Shown here: one piece after another, positions 6,756 through 15,284 of the stretch
Layout of the letters: each line of letters starts with the position of its first letter
Position numbering within the stretch: the stretch's first letter is position 1
DNA from: an uncultured Bacteroidales bacterium
GTDB lineage: Bacteria; Bacteroidota; Bacteroidia; Bacteroidales; F082
DNA length: 64,000 nucleotides
NCBI GenBank assembly: GCA_900318465.1
Contig: ONKQ01000028.1
Location: 1-64,000 of the forward strand
Direction of reading: 5' to 3'
Translations under genes and position numbers: made by a program
Notes under the pieces: model-generated
What the model saw: only the letters and a program-made list of their open reading frames with translations
Databases searched by the model: none
Told to the model about the DNA's origin: nothing

Positions 6756-8984
6756 TTATTGCCCACCTTTTTCGCCAGCCGTCTGGGCTTCATTCTCCAA
6801 CTCAACATTCCCGAAACGCAAGGTAAACCCCACACAGAGATAAGTGGAATTGCTTCGGCTGGAGTAACTTCCGCTCGATAATGGATTCGTATAGGTGTTG
6901 CTGTAACGCATCAGGCCGAAAAGGTCGTTGCCATTGAAGAACACCGATAATTTATGGTTGAAGAAATCGGAGCGCATCCCACAATCGATGGAATAATTGG
7001 CCCCGACTTGGTTGAACAGCGTCTGCATAGGCGAGTTGTAGCGAGCCGAAGCGTGGACTTCCAAACGGTTCCACAGTTTTGCCCACAAACTTAATTGCAG
7101 GCTATACGACCATAAATCATTCTTTTCCAAAGTTTTCAACACGCCATAATCGGTCTCAAGATAGGAATCGTACACGTTGGCGTAAAACCGCAAGTTGAAC
7201 ATTCCGCTTGGCCTGTACATCATATTGAACTCGCCTCCAGCCATATAGGAACGCCCCACATTGACCGGCCTCGTGAAGAAAACCACCCGACCGTAATGCT
7301 CGTGATAGCCCGACTCGTTGATGGTGTTGATCTCATTTTTCTTGCCCTTGTAATAAGCCGTCAAGCCCACCGAGCCGAAGTCATCCCAGTATTTCGTCCA
7401 GCTGGCTTCCATGTTTTGGGTATAAATGGGCTCCAACTTGGGATTTCCCGTAGTGTATGATTCTTCATCGTAGTGGTTGAAAGGGCTGAGCTGCGTCGCC
7501 GTGGGACGGTTCACCTTCATGGAATAACTCATCTTGAAGTTGTGCAGCGACTTGGTGCGATAAGACAGATGCAGCGAAGGCGTGACATCGAAATGGTCGT
7601 CAACGAAGTCATAATCAGGAGCTTCAGGAAAGACGATGCCTGTTCGGAAACAATTCACGCTGATGCCCGGCTGCACGGTGAAATCGCCAAAACGATGTTG
7701 CACCATAAAATAACCGCCCCAATTCTGGTTCCTATAGTGATAGTCGTAACTCATCACGGAATCCCTCACATAGCCGTTGTTCGTCAAGGTGTCCACCACA
7801 TTCCGATTCGTCCCGTCCTCCCAACTGCCTCTCAGCCCCATGCTGAACTCGCCGTTTTTGGAATACGGCAGGTTGTAATCGACATTTGCCGAAATGGGCG
7901 CATTGGAAGACAGATAATCCATCTTGAAAACCCTTTCGCGAGGCGAGGGCAAGGTATATGTGGTGTGGTCTTCCAAGGGCATGACTTGGCGGTTCAAAAA
8001 ACCATTCATTCGGGCGGTCAGGTTGTGGCCTTCCTCGTTGAATTTGTGCTGGTAATAAAGCCCTGAGTTGAGAAACAAATAGTTGCTATTTGAGTTAATG
8101 GCAAATGCGTATTTATAAACTCCTGCCTGCTCCAAATACTCCGTGCGTTCCCGCTCTGTCTTCGTTTCCGAGGGGCCGAATGAATCCCAACAGTTCAGCC
8201 AAAAGGCATAGGTGTTCTTCTTGTCAGGCGAATAAGTGATGTTCACGGAGCCGCCAGGACTGTAGGTGAAGTATTTGGTGTGTCTTATGCTATGACTCTG
8301 GTTGGCCTGAACGAGGCTGTCGTTTTCGTCCTTCCTAAAAAGGTTTCTGTCGAATTCCATATCGTTCTCGCCGTGATAGAAATAGGTGCTGACGTATGCA
8401 TTCACCGTCCATTTGTCGTTTTTCCAAACGTAGGATGCCCAAGGCATCACGAAAGGCTGGGAGGAAGCATTGGTGCCAAAGCAAAGGAACTCATTCCGCT
8501 TGATTTTGCTGTTCATCACGATGTTGATGATGCCGTCGGAGGAGGTGGCATAGCGTGCCGATGGGTTCGTGACGACTTCAATGCGGTCGATGGCATTGGC
8601 GGGCAAGGTCCGAATGTAGCTTTTGAGGTTTTCTCCCGTGAGGTTCGAAGGCTGGTCGTTGATCCAGATTTCCACCGAGGAAGTCCCGCGCAAGGTGATG
8701 TTGCCTTCCACATCCACACTCACGCCGGGCGCGTTCTGCAAGGCATCGGAAGCCACACCGCCTTGCACGGTAGGGTCGTCGGCGACTTGGTAGAGCGTTT
8801 TCTCGCCTTCCACCGAGAACAATGGCCGCTCCGCCGTGATGGTGAAGCCTTCAAGCAGCAAAGTGTCCACTGCCATTTGGAGGCTGTCGGCCTTGGGTTT
8901 GACTTCAGGGATTTCGACTTGGGCAAAAGCAGCCGTAGCAAAGGCCGCAAATGCAGTTGTGAGAATCAGGTTCCTTGTTTTCAT
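6756..8984 (-). CDS. TonB-dependent receptor / outer membrane beta-barrel family protein
   Basis: The 742-residue protein has a signal peptide (A-A-F-A-Q near residue 22). A TonB plug domain covers about 50-170, with LQNAPGVSVDVEGNITLRG and the RIEVVTNPSARY segment. A long beta-barrel ends in an aromatic strand before a charged tail. No N-terminal carboxypeptidase-like domain is present. The barrel resembles the OMP_b-brl_3 type common in Bacteroidetes. Its role would be uptake of a substrate across the outer membrane with TonB energy; no SusD or sugar-degrading gene is adjacent, so the substrate is unknown. The start at 8984 (MKTRN) was chosen over one four codons upstream because the promoter and hairpin lie directly before it. 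Confidence 0.88.
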   Translation of the reverse strand: MKTRNLILTTAFAAFATAAFAQVEIPEVKPKADSLQMAVDTLLLEGFTITAERPLFSVEGEKTLYQVADDPTVQGGVASDALQNAPGVSVDVEGNITLRGTSSVEIWINDQPSNLTGENLKSYIRTLPANAIDRIEVVTNPSARYATSSDGIINIVMNSKIKRNEFLCFGTNASSQPFVMPWASYVWKNDKWTVNAYVSTYFYHGENDMEFDRNLFRKDENDSLVQANQSHSIRHTKYFTYSPGGSVNITYSPDKKNTYAFWLNCWDSFGPSETKTERERTEYLEQAGVYKYAFAINSNSNYLFLNSGLYYQHKFNEEGHNLTARMNGFLNRQVMPLEDHTTYTLPSPRERVFKMDYLSSNAPISANVDYNLPYSKNGEFSMGLRGSWEDGTNRNVVDTLTNNGYVRDSVMSYDYHYRNQNWGGYFMVQHRFGDFTVQPGISVNCFRTGIVFPEAPDYDFVDDHFDVTPSLHLSYRTKSLHNFKMSYSMKVNRPTATQLSPFNHYDEESYTTGNPKLEPIYTQNMEASWTKYWDDFGSVGLTAYYKGKKNEINTINESGYHEHYGRVVFFTRPVNVGRSYMAGGEFNMMYRPSGMFNLRFYANVYDSYLETDYGVLKTLEKNDLWSYSLQLSLWAKLWNRLEVHASARYNSPMQTLFNQVGANYSIDCGMRSDFFNHKLSVFFNGNDLFGLMRYSNTYTNPLSSGSYSSRSNSTYLCVGFTLRFGNVELENEAQTAGEKGGQ

Positions 8985-9021
8985 TGCATGGTACAATTTT
9001 AGGTTTGACCATGCAAAAGTA
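8984..9021 (-). promoter_or_regulatory. Promoter and 9-bp dyad at the start of the TonB-receptor gene
   Basis: On the minus strand the -7 element TACTTTTG lies at 9021-9014. A perfect 9-bp inverted repeat (ttgcatggt at 8984-8992, accatgcaa at 9008-9016) overlaps both that element and the first base of the start codon. It could be an operator dyad or a leader hairpin controlling translation. Confidence 0.45.
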
Positions 9022-9026
9022 TAATG

Positions 9027-9088
9027 AAAAATCGGGCGATTCGCAAGGCTCGGCTCGTGGTAGAGACCTTTGCGGACTGCCCGATTTT
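9027..9088 (-). terminator. Terminator after the metallophosphoesterase operon
   Basis: A long imperfect stem runs between atcgggc (9031-9037) and gcccgat (9079-9085), extended by the pairing tcgcaa / ttgcgga. On the minus strand it ends in a run of five T. It stops just before the TonB-receptor promoter. Confidence 0.75.
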
Positions 9089-9135
9089 AATTGTTTATGA
9101 TTCAGTGGGTTACAAAACTAATGGTAGAGACTTTT

Positions 9136-10041
9136 TCATTCCATTTCCAGTTCCTTATACTCATATCTGACCTTCTCTCCTACCGTCAGCACCAAGCAAC
9201 TCGGCTTTCCGCCATCATTGAGGTTGTCGCTCATCACATAGTGCACACCGCCAAACTGGCGTTGCTCGCGCATGTGGAAATGGCCCATCAACACCAACTC
9301 AACATCGTTTTGGCTCATCATGTCCATGAAAGCATATTGCTCGTCTTGCGGCAGGTTGGCAGCCGGAGTGGTGGTATAATTGTACGACGTGCGGAACAGC
9401 CAATTGTGGCTGACGACGAAGCAGTGACGATAGTCGGCACGATGCTCAAGTTGTTCTTTCAGCCACTCCATCTGTCTCTTGCCGAAGGTTCCGTTGCCCG
9501 AATCCAAAAGGATGAACAAATCTTTATGGCCACCAACGGTCTTCACCGTCACGGTGTAGGTCGAGGTGTGGAAATGTTGCTTGTAGAACTTGGCGCAATC
9601 ATAATACAGGTCGTGGTTGCCAAGAACGGTAAAACACGGGTCGTTTTTGGCCTGGGTCGCGGCATTGTAACGAAGAGAAGAATCCACCCTTATGTAGCCT
9701 GCCTCTCCACTTTGGTTGGCCAAGTCGCCCACAAGGAGGGAGAAGATGGCCTTCGAGTCGTTGCGCTCGGTGGTTACGTATTTGTACAAACGGTCCTTTG
9801 GGCCTTGTAGTTCAAATCCATCGTGATCAGAATAGTGTGCGTCGGAAGTGGAATAGATGCGGTATTCGTCAGGTACGTTCTCGATGATGGGCATCGGATT
9901 CTGGCTGTTGTAGTCGAGCCAGTCGGCCACGCGTTCCTCGGTGTCGCTACGGTTGATGACCATTGCGGCCATGTCCAAACGGTCGCAGCTACTAACAAAA
10001 ATCGCTGCTGCGGCAAATAATATAAGGTGTAATTTTTTCAT
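9136..10041 (-). CDS. Calcineurin-like metallophosphoesterase, lipoprotein
   Basis: The 301-residue protein has a lipoprotein signal (V-S-S-C, Cys19). It carries the metal-binding signatures of calcineurin-type phosphoesterases in order: SDAHYSDH, LVGDLAN, LGNHDLYYD, VVSHNW and MGHFHMRE. It should hydrolyse phosphoester bonds with a two-metal centre, probably in the periplasm. The specific substrate is not visible. The start at 10041 was chosen because the upstream in-frame ATG (10065) would push the signal peptide inward and overlap the preceding gene. It follows the barrel protein gene by 11 bases and is surely co-transcribed with it. Confidence 0.87.
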   Translation of the reverse strand: MKKLHLILFAAAAIFVSSCDRLDMAAMVINRSDTEERVADWLDYNSQNPMPIIENVPDEYRIYSTSDAHYSDHDGFELQGPKDRLYKYVTTERNDSKAIFSLLVGDLANQSGEAGYIRVDSSLRYNAATQAKNDPCFTVLGNHDLYYDCAKFYKQHFHTSTYTVTVKTVGGHKDLFILLDSGNGTFGKRQMEWLKEQLEHRADYRHCFVVSHNWLFRTSYNYTTTPAANLPQDEQYAFMDMMSQNDVELVLMGHFHMREQRQFGGVHYVMSDNLNDGGKPSCLVLTVGEKVRYEYKELEME

Positions 10042-10052
10042 GATGTTCAGTT

Positions 10053-10745
10053 TTAAGGTTTCCAAATTAGTCCCACATTGCCAAACCAGCCGTTGTATTG
10101 TGCCGACAGGTTGAGTATACCGCAGGGATGCACTCCTGCCTCAGCTGTCATGCGCAGGCCGTTGCCAAAGTCGTAATATCCATTGAGGCTATAGAAAAAC
10201 AAGGTGAAACGCTCGATGACGAAATCCCTGTAATTCGAGATGCGTCCACCCACATTCCACGGATGCTCTTGGTCGAACAGATTGGCCTCGACGCAGAAAG
10301 TAATGTTCATCGGCTCGAAAGTCACGTCCATGCCACCGTTCTTGCGCAGCGGAATGGGAGCCGTGTAGCGGTTGGTCAGGCCCAACTGGAAATTGAAATG
10401 GCGGTTGCGCCAGCCCAAATCCAGCAAGGCGTTGAATTCCTGAAGGTTGTAGTTCGGAAAAAGGCGGTACAGGTAGCGATTTTCCAAATAGAGTGTACCG
10501 CTTTTCGCCTTCAACAAGTCAATCTGATATTGCAGGTTGATGGCATGGCGGTTCAGCGTCGTGCCTTGATAGCCGAAACCGATGTTAAAGTTTTCAAACA
10601 TTTGACAATCAGCTTTCAAGGCCAAAGATGCACTACTTCCCGAAGTGCGAGTGTAGTCGTACTCGGCGTAGGTTTGCAGCGTCCATTGCGCTTTCGCTGC
10701 GACAGCGAAAAGCAGCAACGTAAATGTGATTAATACTCTTTTCAT
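10053..10745 (-). CDS. Small outer-membrane beta-barrel protein of unknown function
   Basis: The 230-residue product has a signal peptide (A-V-A-A-K-A-Q, cleavage near residue 20). The rest alternates hydrophobic and polar residues, rich in Tyr, Asn and Phe, typical of a porin-like barrel. No known family is recognised. The start at 10745 (MKRVL) is preferred over the open frame that extends 55 codons further, because the extension would run through the divergent promoter region. It heads a two-gene unit with the metallophosphoesterase lipoprotein. Confidence 0.65.
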   Translation of the reverse strand: MKRVLITFTLLLFAVAAKAQWTLQTYAEYDYTRTSGSSASLALKADCQMFENFNIGFGYQGTTLNRHAINLQYQIDLLKAKSGTLYLENRYLYRLFPNYNLQEFNALLDLGWRNRHFNFQLGLTNRYTAPIPLRKNGGMDVTFEPMNITFCVEANLFDQEHPWNVGGRISNYRDFVIERFTLFFYSLNGYYDFGNGLRMTAEAGVHPCGILNLSAQYNGWFGNVGLIWKP

Positions 10746-10764
10746 AACTTTAAAAATTAAGGTG

Positions 10765-10831
10765 CAAAAATACGGAAAAAAACATTTGATTGAGATTTTA
10801 TCCTTTGAGTCTACCTTTTTCATTACTTTTG
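10765..10831. promoter_or_regulatory. Divergent promoters for the barrel protein and the T9SS cargo gene
   Basis: On the minus strand TATTTTTG (10772-10765) serves the gene at 10745. On the plus strand TACTTTTG (10824-10831), with a TTTG 16 bases upstream (10804-10807), serves the gene at 10858. Both match TAnnTTTG. Confidence 0.5.
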
Positions 10832-10857
10832 CGCATCTTATTTCAAAAAAAACCAAG

Positions 10858-12393
10858 ATGAAGAAATTCCACAAAAGTCTTTTTTTGCTGTTTGTCTTCA
10901 GCATTTCCACTATGACACTTTTTGCCCAGTACGGCCCTCAATTCGACAACCGTGGTTTTGAGCAATGGACTACACGCGAGGCCGAATCAGTCAGTGAGCC
11001 AGTGCATTGGCACTCGGGTGGAACGGCTACAGGCACATGGTCGAGCATGATGCCCAATTCAGTTGAGCAATCCAACCAAACCCGTCCAGGTTCTTCCGGA
11101 TCTAAGTGCGTCAGACTGTATCCCAGTAGCATCTTAGGCGTTACAGCCAATGGCACCATCACCAACGGACGCATCAATGCCGGCAGCATGTCCCCCTCTG
11201 GCTCAAGCAACTACAACTACACCCAACGTTCCCAGAGCGTATATAACACCCCCATCACCCAACTCCCCGATTCACTCACCGTTTGGGTGTGTTTCCGCAG
11301 TCAAAGCACTTCCCACAAGGCTCAAGTGAAGGCTGTTGTCCACGGTGATGCTGACTATCAGCTTATTGCCAACGGCACCGAATCGCCCTCCAACATGCTT
11401 GTGGCCACGGCTGACCAAAGATTCACCCGCACTTCGGCCAACGGCGGAGCCTACAACTGGACCAGATTGAGCATCCCCTTCGTCAACAACGGTCCATGCA
11501 CTGATGTGCGCTACATCCTTTTCATGGCCACTACCAATGAATCACCTGGCACGGGAAGCACCAACGATGATTTGTTTCTTGACGATGTGTTGCTCGTCTA
11601 CAACCCCACCCTAAGCATGGGACAACTGGCCTCAACTTCATTTACGCCCGGTGATGCCATCACCATCCCCTTCTCTTTGAGTGGGACTATGTCACCCGAA
11701 AATCTCAATGCCTCTGCAAATCAAGTCATTGCCCAGCTCTCCAATGCCAACGGCAGCTTCAGCAACCCTACTGAATTGGGGCGCATCACCACCAATAACA
11801 GCGGCACTATTTCGGCACAAATCCCTAATGTGGCTGATGGCCAGTACCAAATCCGCGTGATTTCCACCAACTATCCCATGATAGGGCAAAACATCCAAAC
11901 GGTATCCATCAGCAGCCCGACTTATACCATCACACTTGCTGCCAACCCAAGCGAAGGCGGCACCGTCGCGGGTGGCGGCACCTACAACCAAGGCGCAAGC
12001 TGCACGGTTGCGGCTACGGCCAACACAGGTTACACCTTCGTCAATTGGACAAAGAATGGCATTCAGGTTTCAACCGAAGCAAGCTACACCTTCACCGTGA
12101 CGGAATCCGAAGAATATGTGGCACATTTCCTTTCAACGGAAGGCTTAGAGGAACGCATGACCACTTGCCAAATCTATCCCAACCCGGTTGCTTCAAAAGT
12201 AAACATCATGGCCGAAAAAGTTGTCAAGAGCGTCAGCGTTTATGATGTTTTCGGTCGTTTGATGAAAGAGCAAAAGGTTTTCGATACGGTTATTGACCTC
12301 GACTTGAGCGACTTGAACGATGGCACATATCTGCTCCAGCTGAATTATGGCGACAGCAGCAGCGTACATCGCATCGTCAAGATGGCTCGATGA
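10858..12393 (+). CDS. T9SS-secreted PCMD-domain protein
   Basis: The 511-residue secreted protein has a signal peptide ending F-A-Q (residue 24). A jelly-roll-like PCMD region (putative carbohydrate metabolism domain, about 25-245) follows, with an Ig-like segment after it (about 250-350). Next is an InlB/Listeria-Bacteroides-type repeat (about 360-425, with GGTVAGGGTYNQG and GYTFVNWTKNG). The last segment is a type IX secretion C-terminal sorting domain (YPNPVASKVNI, VYDVFGRL, DLNDGTYLLQL). PCMD proteins are probable surface carbohydrate binders, but activity is unproven. It shows that the organism probably has a T9SS. It is convergent with the kinase gene, with only seven bases between the stop codons. 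Confidence 0.87.
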   Translation: MKKFHKSLFLLFVFSISTMTLFAQYGPQFDNRGFEQWTTREAESVSEPVHWHSGGTATGTWSSMMPNSVEQSNQTRPGSSGSKCVRLYPSSILGVTANGTITNGRINAGSMSPSGSSNYNYTQRSQSVYNTPITQLPDSLTVWVCFRSQSTSHKAQVKAVVHGDADYQLIANGTESPSNMLVATADQRFTRTSANGGAYNWTRLSIPFVNNGPCTDVRYILFMATTNESPGTGSTNDDLFLDDVLLVYNPTLSMGQLASTSFTPGDAITIPFSLSGTMSPENLNASANQVIAQLSNANGSFSNPTELGRITTNNSGTISAQIPNVADGQYQIRVISTNYPMIGQNIQTVSISSPTYTITLAANPSEGGTVAGGGTYNQGASCTVAATANTGYTFVNWTKNGIQVSTEASYTFTVTESEEYVAHFLSTEGLEERMTTCQIYPNPVASKVNIMAEKVVKSVSVYDVFGRLMKEQKVFDTVIDLDLSDLNDGTYLLQLNYGDSSSVHRIVKMAR

Positions 12394-12400
12394 TGGCCGT

Positions 12401-13246
12401 TTATTCGGAATAATAGCGCACCAAACCTGCCGCAGGAGATGTCATGACCTCGCCCATAGTGAGGTCATGGCTTTTTATGCACTCATTCAAGATGTCTTGA
12501 AAATGAAAAGCCACAGATCCGATAAAACTAATTTTCAACGATTTGCAATCGCCAAACCGAAGAACAAAAGCCTTAATAAATTCATCGAAACAATGTACCA
12601 CCAAGTTGTGAATGAAAGGATTGTCTTGATGCTCGCCAGCGAATTTGGCGAAGGAGGCCAGATACTTTGATGGCTGTTCATTATGATACAGCTGTTGGAT
12701 GAAATCTTTCTGTTCAAGGTGAAAAGCGTCGGCGAATTGTTGTCGCAGGTCTTCAGGCATGAAGCCATAAAAATATGCTCGCACCACTTCCCTGCCGATG
12801 TGCATCCCGCTACCTTCGTCGCCGACGAGATAGCCCAACGAAACGGCTCTTTCTATGATTCTTTCACCATCGTAAACACATGAATTTGAACCTGTTCCAA
12901 GGATGCAAGCAATACCTTTTTCATGTCCGAGAACAGCATGGCAGGCAGCCATCAGGTCATGGGTGACAGTGATTTCGGCCTGTGGAAAATGCCGTTGCAA
13001 CACTTCTTTTATTAGTTGACAATTCTTTTCTGTGCCACATCCAGTGCCGTAATAATGGATGGATTGGATTTCGTCTCGTAGAGACGCACCATGGCATGCC
13101 TCTACAGACAATGTCACGTTTTCAAGACATTGAATATCAGAATAATTTGGGTTGAATCCCTCGGTCGTGAAGCGGTTTTTCACCGTTTTCCCGTCCAAAA
13201 GAATCCATTCCATTTTGGTGGAGCCGCTGTCGATAATGAGGTGCAT
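12401..13246 (-). CDS. BadF/BadG-type ATPase, probable N-acetylglucosamine kinase-like sugar kinase
   Basis: The 281-residue protein belongs to the ASKHA (actin/Hsp70/sugar-kinase) fold. It has an N-terminal phosphate-1 loop IIDSGSTKMEW (about 3-13), TGCGTEKN near 80, a phosphate-2 loop LGTGSNS (about 115-121), GDEGSGMHIG (about 140) and a C-terminal adenosine loop GSVAFHF. This pattern is that of bacterial N-acetylglucosamine/glucosamine kinase homologues in Bacteroidetes. The likely reaction is ATP-dependent phosphorylation of an amino sugar in the cytoplasm; substrate identity is inferred. The start at 13246 gives the P-loop at the very N-terminus as usual; the longer frame adds 13 codons crossing the promoter. 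Confidence 0.8.
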   Translation of the reverse strand: MHLIIDSGSTKMEWILLDGKTVKNRFTTEGFNPNYSDIQCLENVTLSVEACHGASLRDEIQSIHYYGTGCGTEKNCQLIKEVLQRHFPQAEITVTHDLMAACHAVLGHEKGIACILGTGSNSCVYDGERIIERAVSLGYLVGDEGSGMHIGREVVRAYFYGFMPEDLRQQFADAFHLEQKDFIQQLYHNEQPSKYLASFAKFAGEHQDNPFIHNLVVHCFDEFIKAFVLRFGDCKSLKISFIGSVAFHFQDILNECIKSHDLTMGEVMTSPAAGLVRYYSE

Positions 13247-13262
13247 CACAAATAATTTTCTG

Positions 13263-13309
13263 CAAAAATAAAGAAAACTGTGCAAAACCGATACTTTTTA
13301 TTAGTTTTG
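13263..13309. promoter_or_regulatory. Divergent promoters for the sugar kinase and speA
   Basis: Minus strand: TATTTTTG (13270-13263), about 17 bases before the kinase ATG. Plus strand: TAGTTTTG (13302-13309), about 30 bases before the speA ATG. The -33 elements are weak. Confidence 0.5.
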
Positions 13310-13340
13310 CACTCCATTAAAACAAACAAAAACTGAAGCA

Positions 13341-15227
13341 ATGAGAAAATGGCGCATTGAAGACTCCGAGGACCTTTACAACGTGAAAGGCTGGGGCGGA
13401 CATTATTTTTCCATCAACGAGAAAGGCCACATGACTGTGACTCCAAAAGAAGGCTGTGCTTCCGTCGACCTTCCAGAACTTGTTGACGAACTGGCACTTA
13501 GAAACGTTTCCGCACCCATGCTGTTGCGTTTCCCTGACATCCTCGACGACCGTATCACGAAAATCGACTCCTGCTTCAAGGAGGCGGCCAAGGAATACGA
13601 TTACAAAGGACAAAACACGGTGGTGCTGCCCATCAAAGTGAACCAAATGCGCCCCGTGGTCGAAGAAATCGTCAGCCACGGCAAGAAGGTCAACATCGGC
13701 CTTGAGGCGGGTTCGAAGCCTGAGCTTCACGCCATCATCGCCCTCAACACCGATGCCGACTCGCTCATCATCTGCAATGGTTACAAGGACGAGGAATTCA
13801 TTGAGTTGGCTCTATTGGCACAAAAGATGGGGCGTAAAATCATCATCGTCATCGAGAAACTCAACGAACTGAAAATCACGACAAAAATCGCCCGCCGGTT
13901 GAAAGTTACGCCCAATTTGGGTGTGCGCATCAAATTGGCCAGCTCAGGGGCTGGCAAATGGGAAGAGTCGGGTGGCGACGGCAGCAAGTTTGGCCTCAAC
14001 TCGTCGGAACTTCTCGAAGCCCTTGATTTCCTCGATGAACACGACATGAAAAACTGCCTGAAACTGGTACACTACCACATCGGCAGCCAAGTGAGTAAAA
14101 TCAAGAAAATCAACGTGGCCTTGCGCGAAGCGGCACAGTTTTATGTGCAACTCTGCAAGATGGGCTACAACATTGAATACGTCGACATGGGCGGAGGTCT
14201 TGGCGTCGATTACGACGGCACACGTTCCAGCAGCGCCAGTTCGGTCAACTACAGCATTCAGGAATACGCCAACAACGCCATCTACACCCTTGTTGATGCC
14301 TGCGACAAAAACGAACTCCCCCACCCCAACGTCATCTGTGAGTCGGGACGCGCCCTTACCGCACACCATTCCGTGTTGATTTTTGAGGTGTTGGAAACCA
14401 CTTCACTGCCCAAGTGGGACGACAACGAAGAACCCGAAGAAGGCGACCACGAGCTCATCAAGGAGCTTTACGAGTCGTGGGACGAACTGAACAAAAGCTC
14501 ATCGTTGGAGATTTGGCACGACGCGCAAGAAATCCGCGAGGAAGCCCTCAACCTGTTCAGCCTTGGCCTGCTCGACCTCAAGTCACGCGCCAAGATTGAG
14601 CGTCTGTTCTGGACCATCGCCCGCGAGGTGAACCACATCGCCAACGACCTGAAACGTGTTCCAGAGGACTTCACTTCATTGCCTAAACTATTGGCCGACA
14701 AATATTTCTGCAACTTCTCCTTGTTCCAGTCGTTGCCCGACTTGTGGAGCATCGACCAGCTGTTCCCCATCATCCCCATCCAGCGTTTGGACGAGAATCC
14801 AACCCACTTGGCCACCTTGCAAGACATCACCTGCGACAGCGACGGCAAAATCACCAACTTCGTAGGCAAAGGCACGCCGCATACCATCCCGCTGCACACT
14901 TTCAGCGACAAAGAGCATTATTATATAGGTGCGTTCCTTGTGGGTGCCTATCAAGAAATCCTCGGCGACCTTCATAATCTGTTTGGCGACACCAATGCCG
15001 TACACATTTCAGTGGATGAAAAAGGCTACTACATCGACCAAGTTATTGATGGCGAGACCGTTGCCGACGTATTGGAATATGTACAATACAGCCCGAAGAA
15101 ATTGGTTCGCACGGTGGAGACCTGGGTTACCAAGTGCGTCAAGGATGGCAAGATCACCCTTGAGGAAGGAAAGGAATTCCTTTCAAACTATCGTTCGGGG
15201 CTTTACGGGTATACTTATTTGGAATAG
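13341..15227 (+). CDS. speA: Biosynthetic arginine decarboxylase
   Basis: The enzyme decarboxylates L-arginine to agmatine, the first step of one polyamine route, using pyridoxal phosphate. The 628-residue length matches the SpeA family (about 630). The N-terminal barrel shows the PLP lysine in VLPIKVNQ (Lys99), the HYHIGSQ motif and the glycine-rich phosphate loop DMGGGLGVDYDG. The catalytic Cys region is VICESGRA, followed by the helical insert and C-terminal beta domain typical of the fold III decarboxylases. It is monocistronic. No agmatine deiminase or other polyamine gene is adjacent. The 3' side carries the motif cluster at 15239-15277. Confidence 0.95.
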   Translation: MRKWRIEDSEDLYNVKGWGGHYFSINEKGHMTVTPKEGCASVDLPELVDELALRNVSAPMLLRFPDILDDRITKIDSCFKEAAKEYDYKGQNTVVLPIKVNQMRPVVEEIVSHGKKVNIGLEAGSKPELHAIIALNTDADSLIICNGYKDEEFIELALLAQKMGRKIIIVIEKLNELKITTKIARRLKVTPNLGVRIKLASSGAGKWEESGGDGSKFGLNSSELLEALDFLDEHDMKNCLKLVHYHIGSQVSKIKKINVALREAAQFYVQLCKMGYNIEYVDMGGGLGVDYDGTRSSSASSVNYSIQEYANNAIYTLVDACDKNELPHPNVICESGRALTAHHSVLIFEVLETTSLPKWDDNEEPEEGDHELIKELYESWDELNKSSSLEIWHDAQEIREEALNLFSLGLLDLKSRAKIERLFWTIAREVNHIANDLKRVPEDFTSLPKLLADKYFCNFSLFQSLPDLWSIDQLFPIIPIQRLDENPTHLATLQDITCDSDGKITNFVGKGTPHTIPLHTFSDKEHYYIGAFLVGAYQEILGDLHNLFGDTNAVHISVDEKGYYIDQVIDGETVADVLEYVQYSPKKLVRTVETWVTKCVKDGKITLEEGKEFLSNYRSGLYGYTYLE

Positions 15228-15238
15228 ACAAAGAAACG

Positions 15239-15277
15239 AATTATGGAGTTACAACATAATGTTTTTACTCCATAATT
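15239..15277. repeat. Two head-to-head copies of a 20-bp motif downstream of the DUF234-type ATPase gene
   Basis: aattatggagttacaacata (15239-15258, plus) and the reverse complement of AATTATGGAGTAAAAACATT (15258-15277) form a dyad with 11-bp perfect arms. A third copy lies upstream of the same ATPase gene at 16691-16710. The dyad may also serve as the speA 3' hairpin. Confidence 0.7.
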
Positions 15278-15284
15278 ATTGTGT

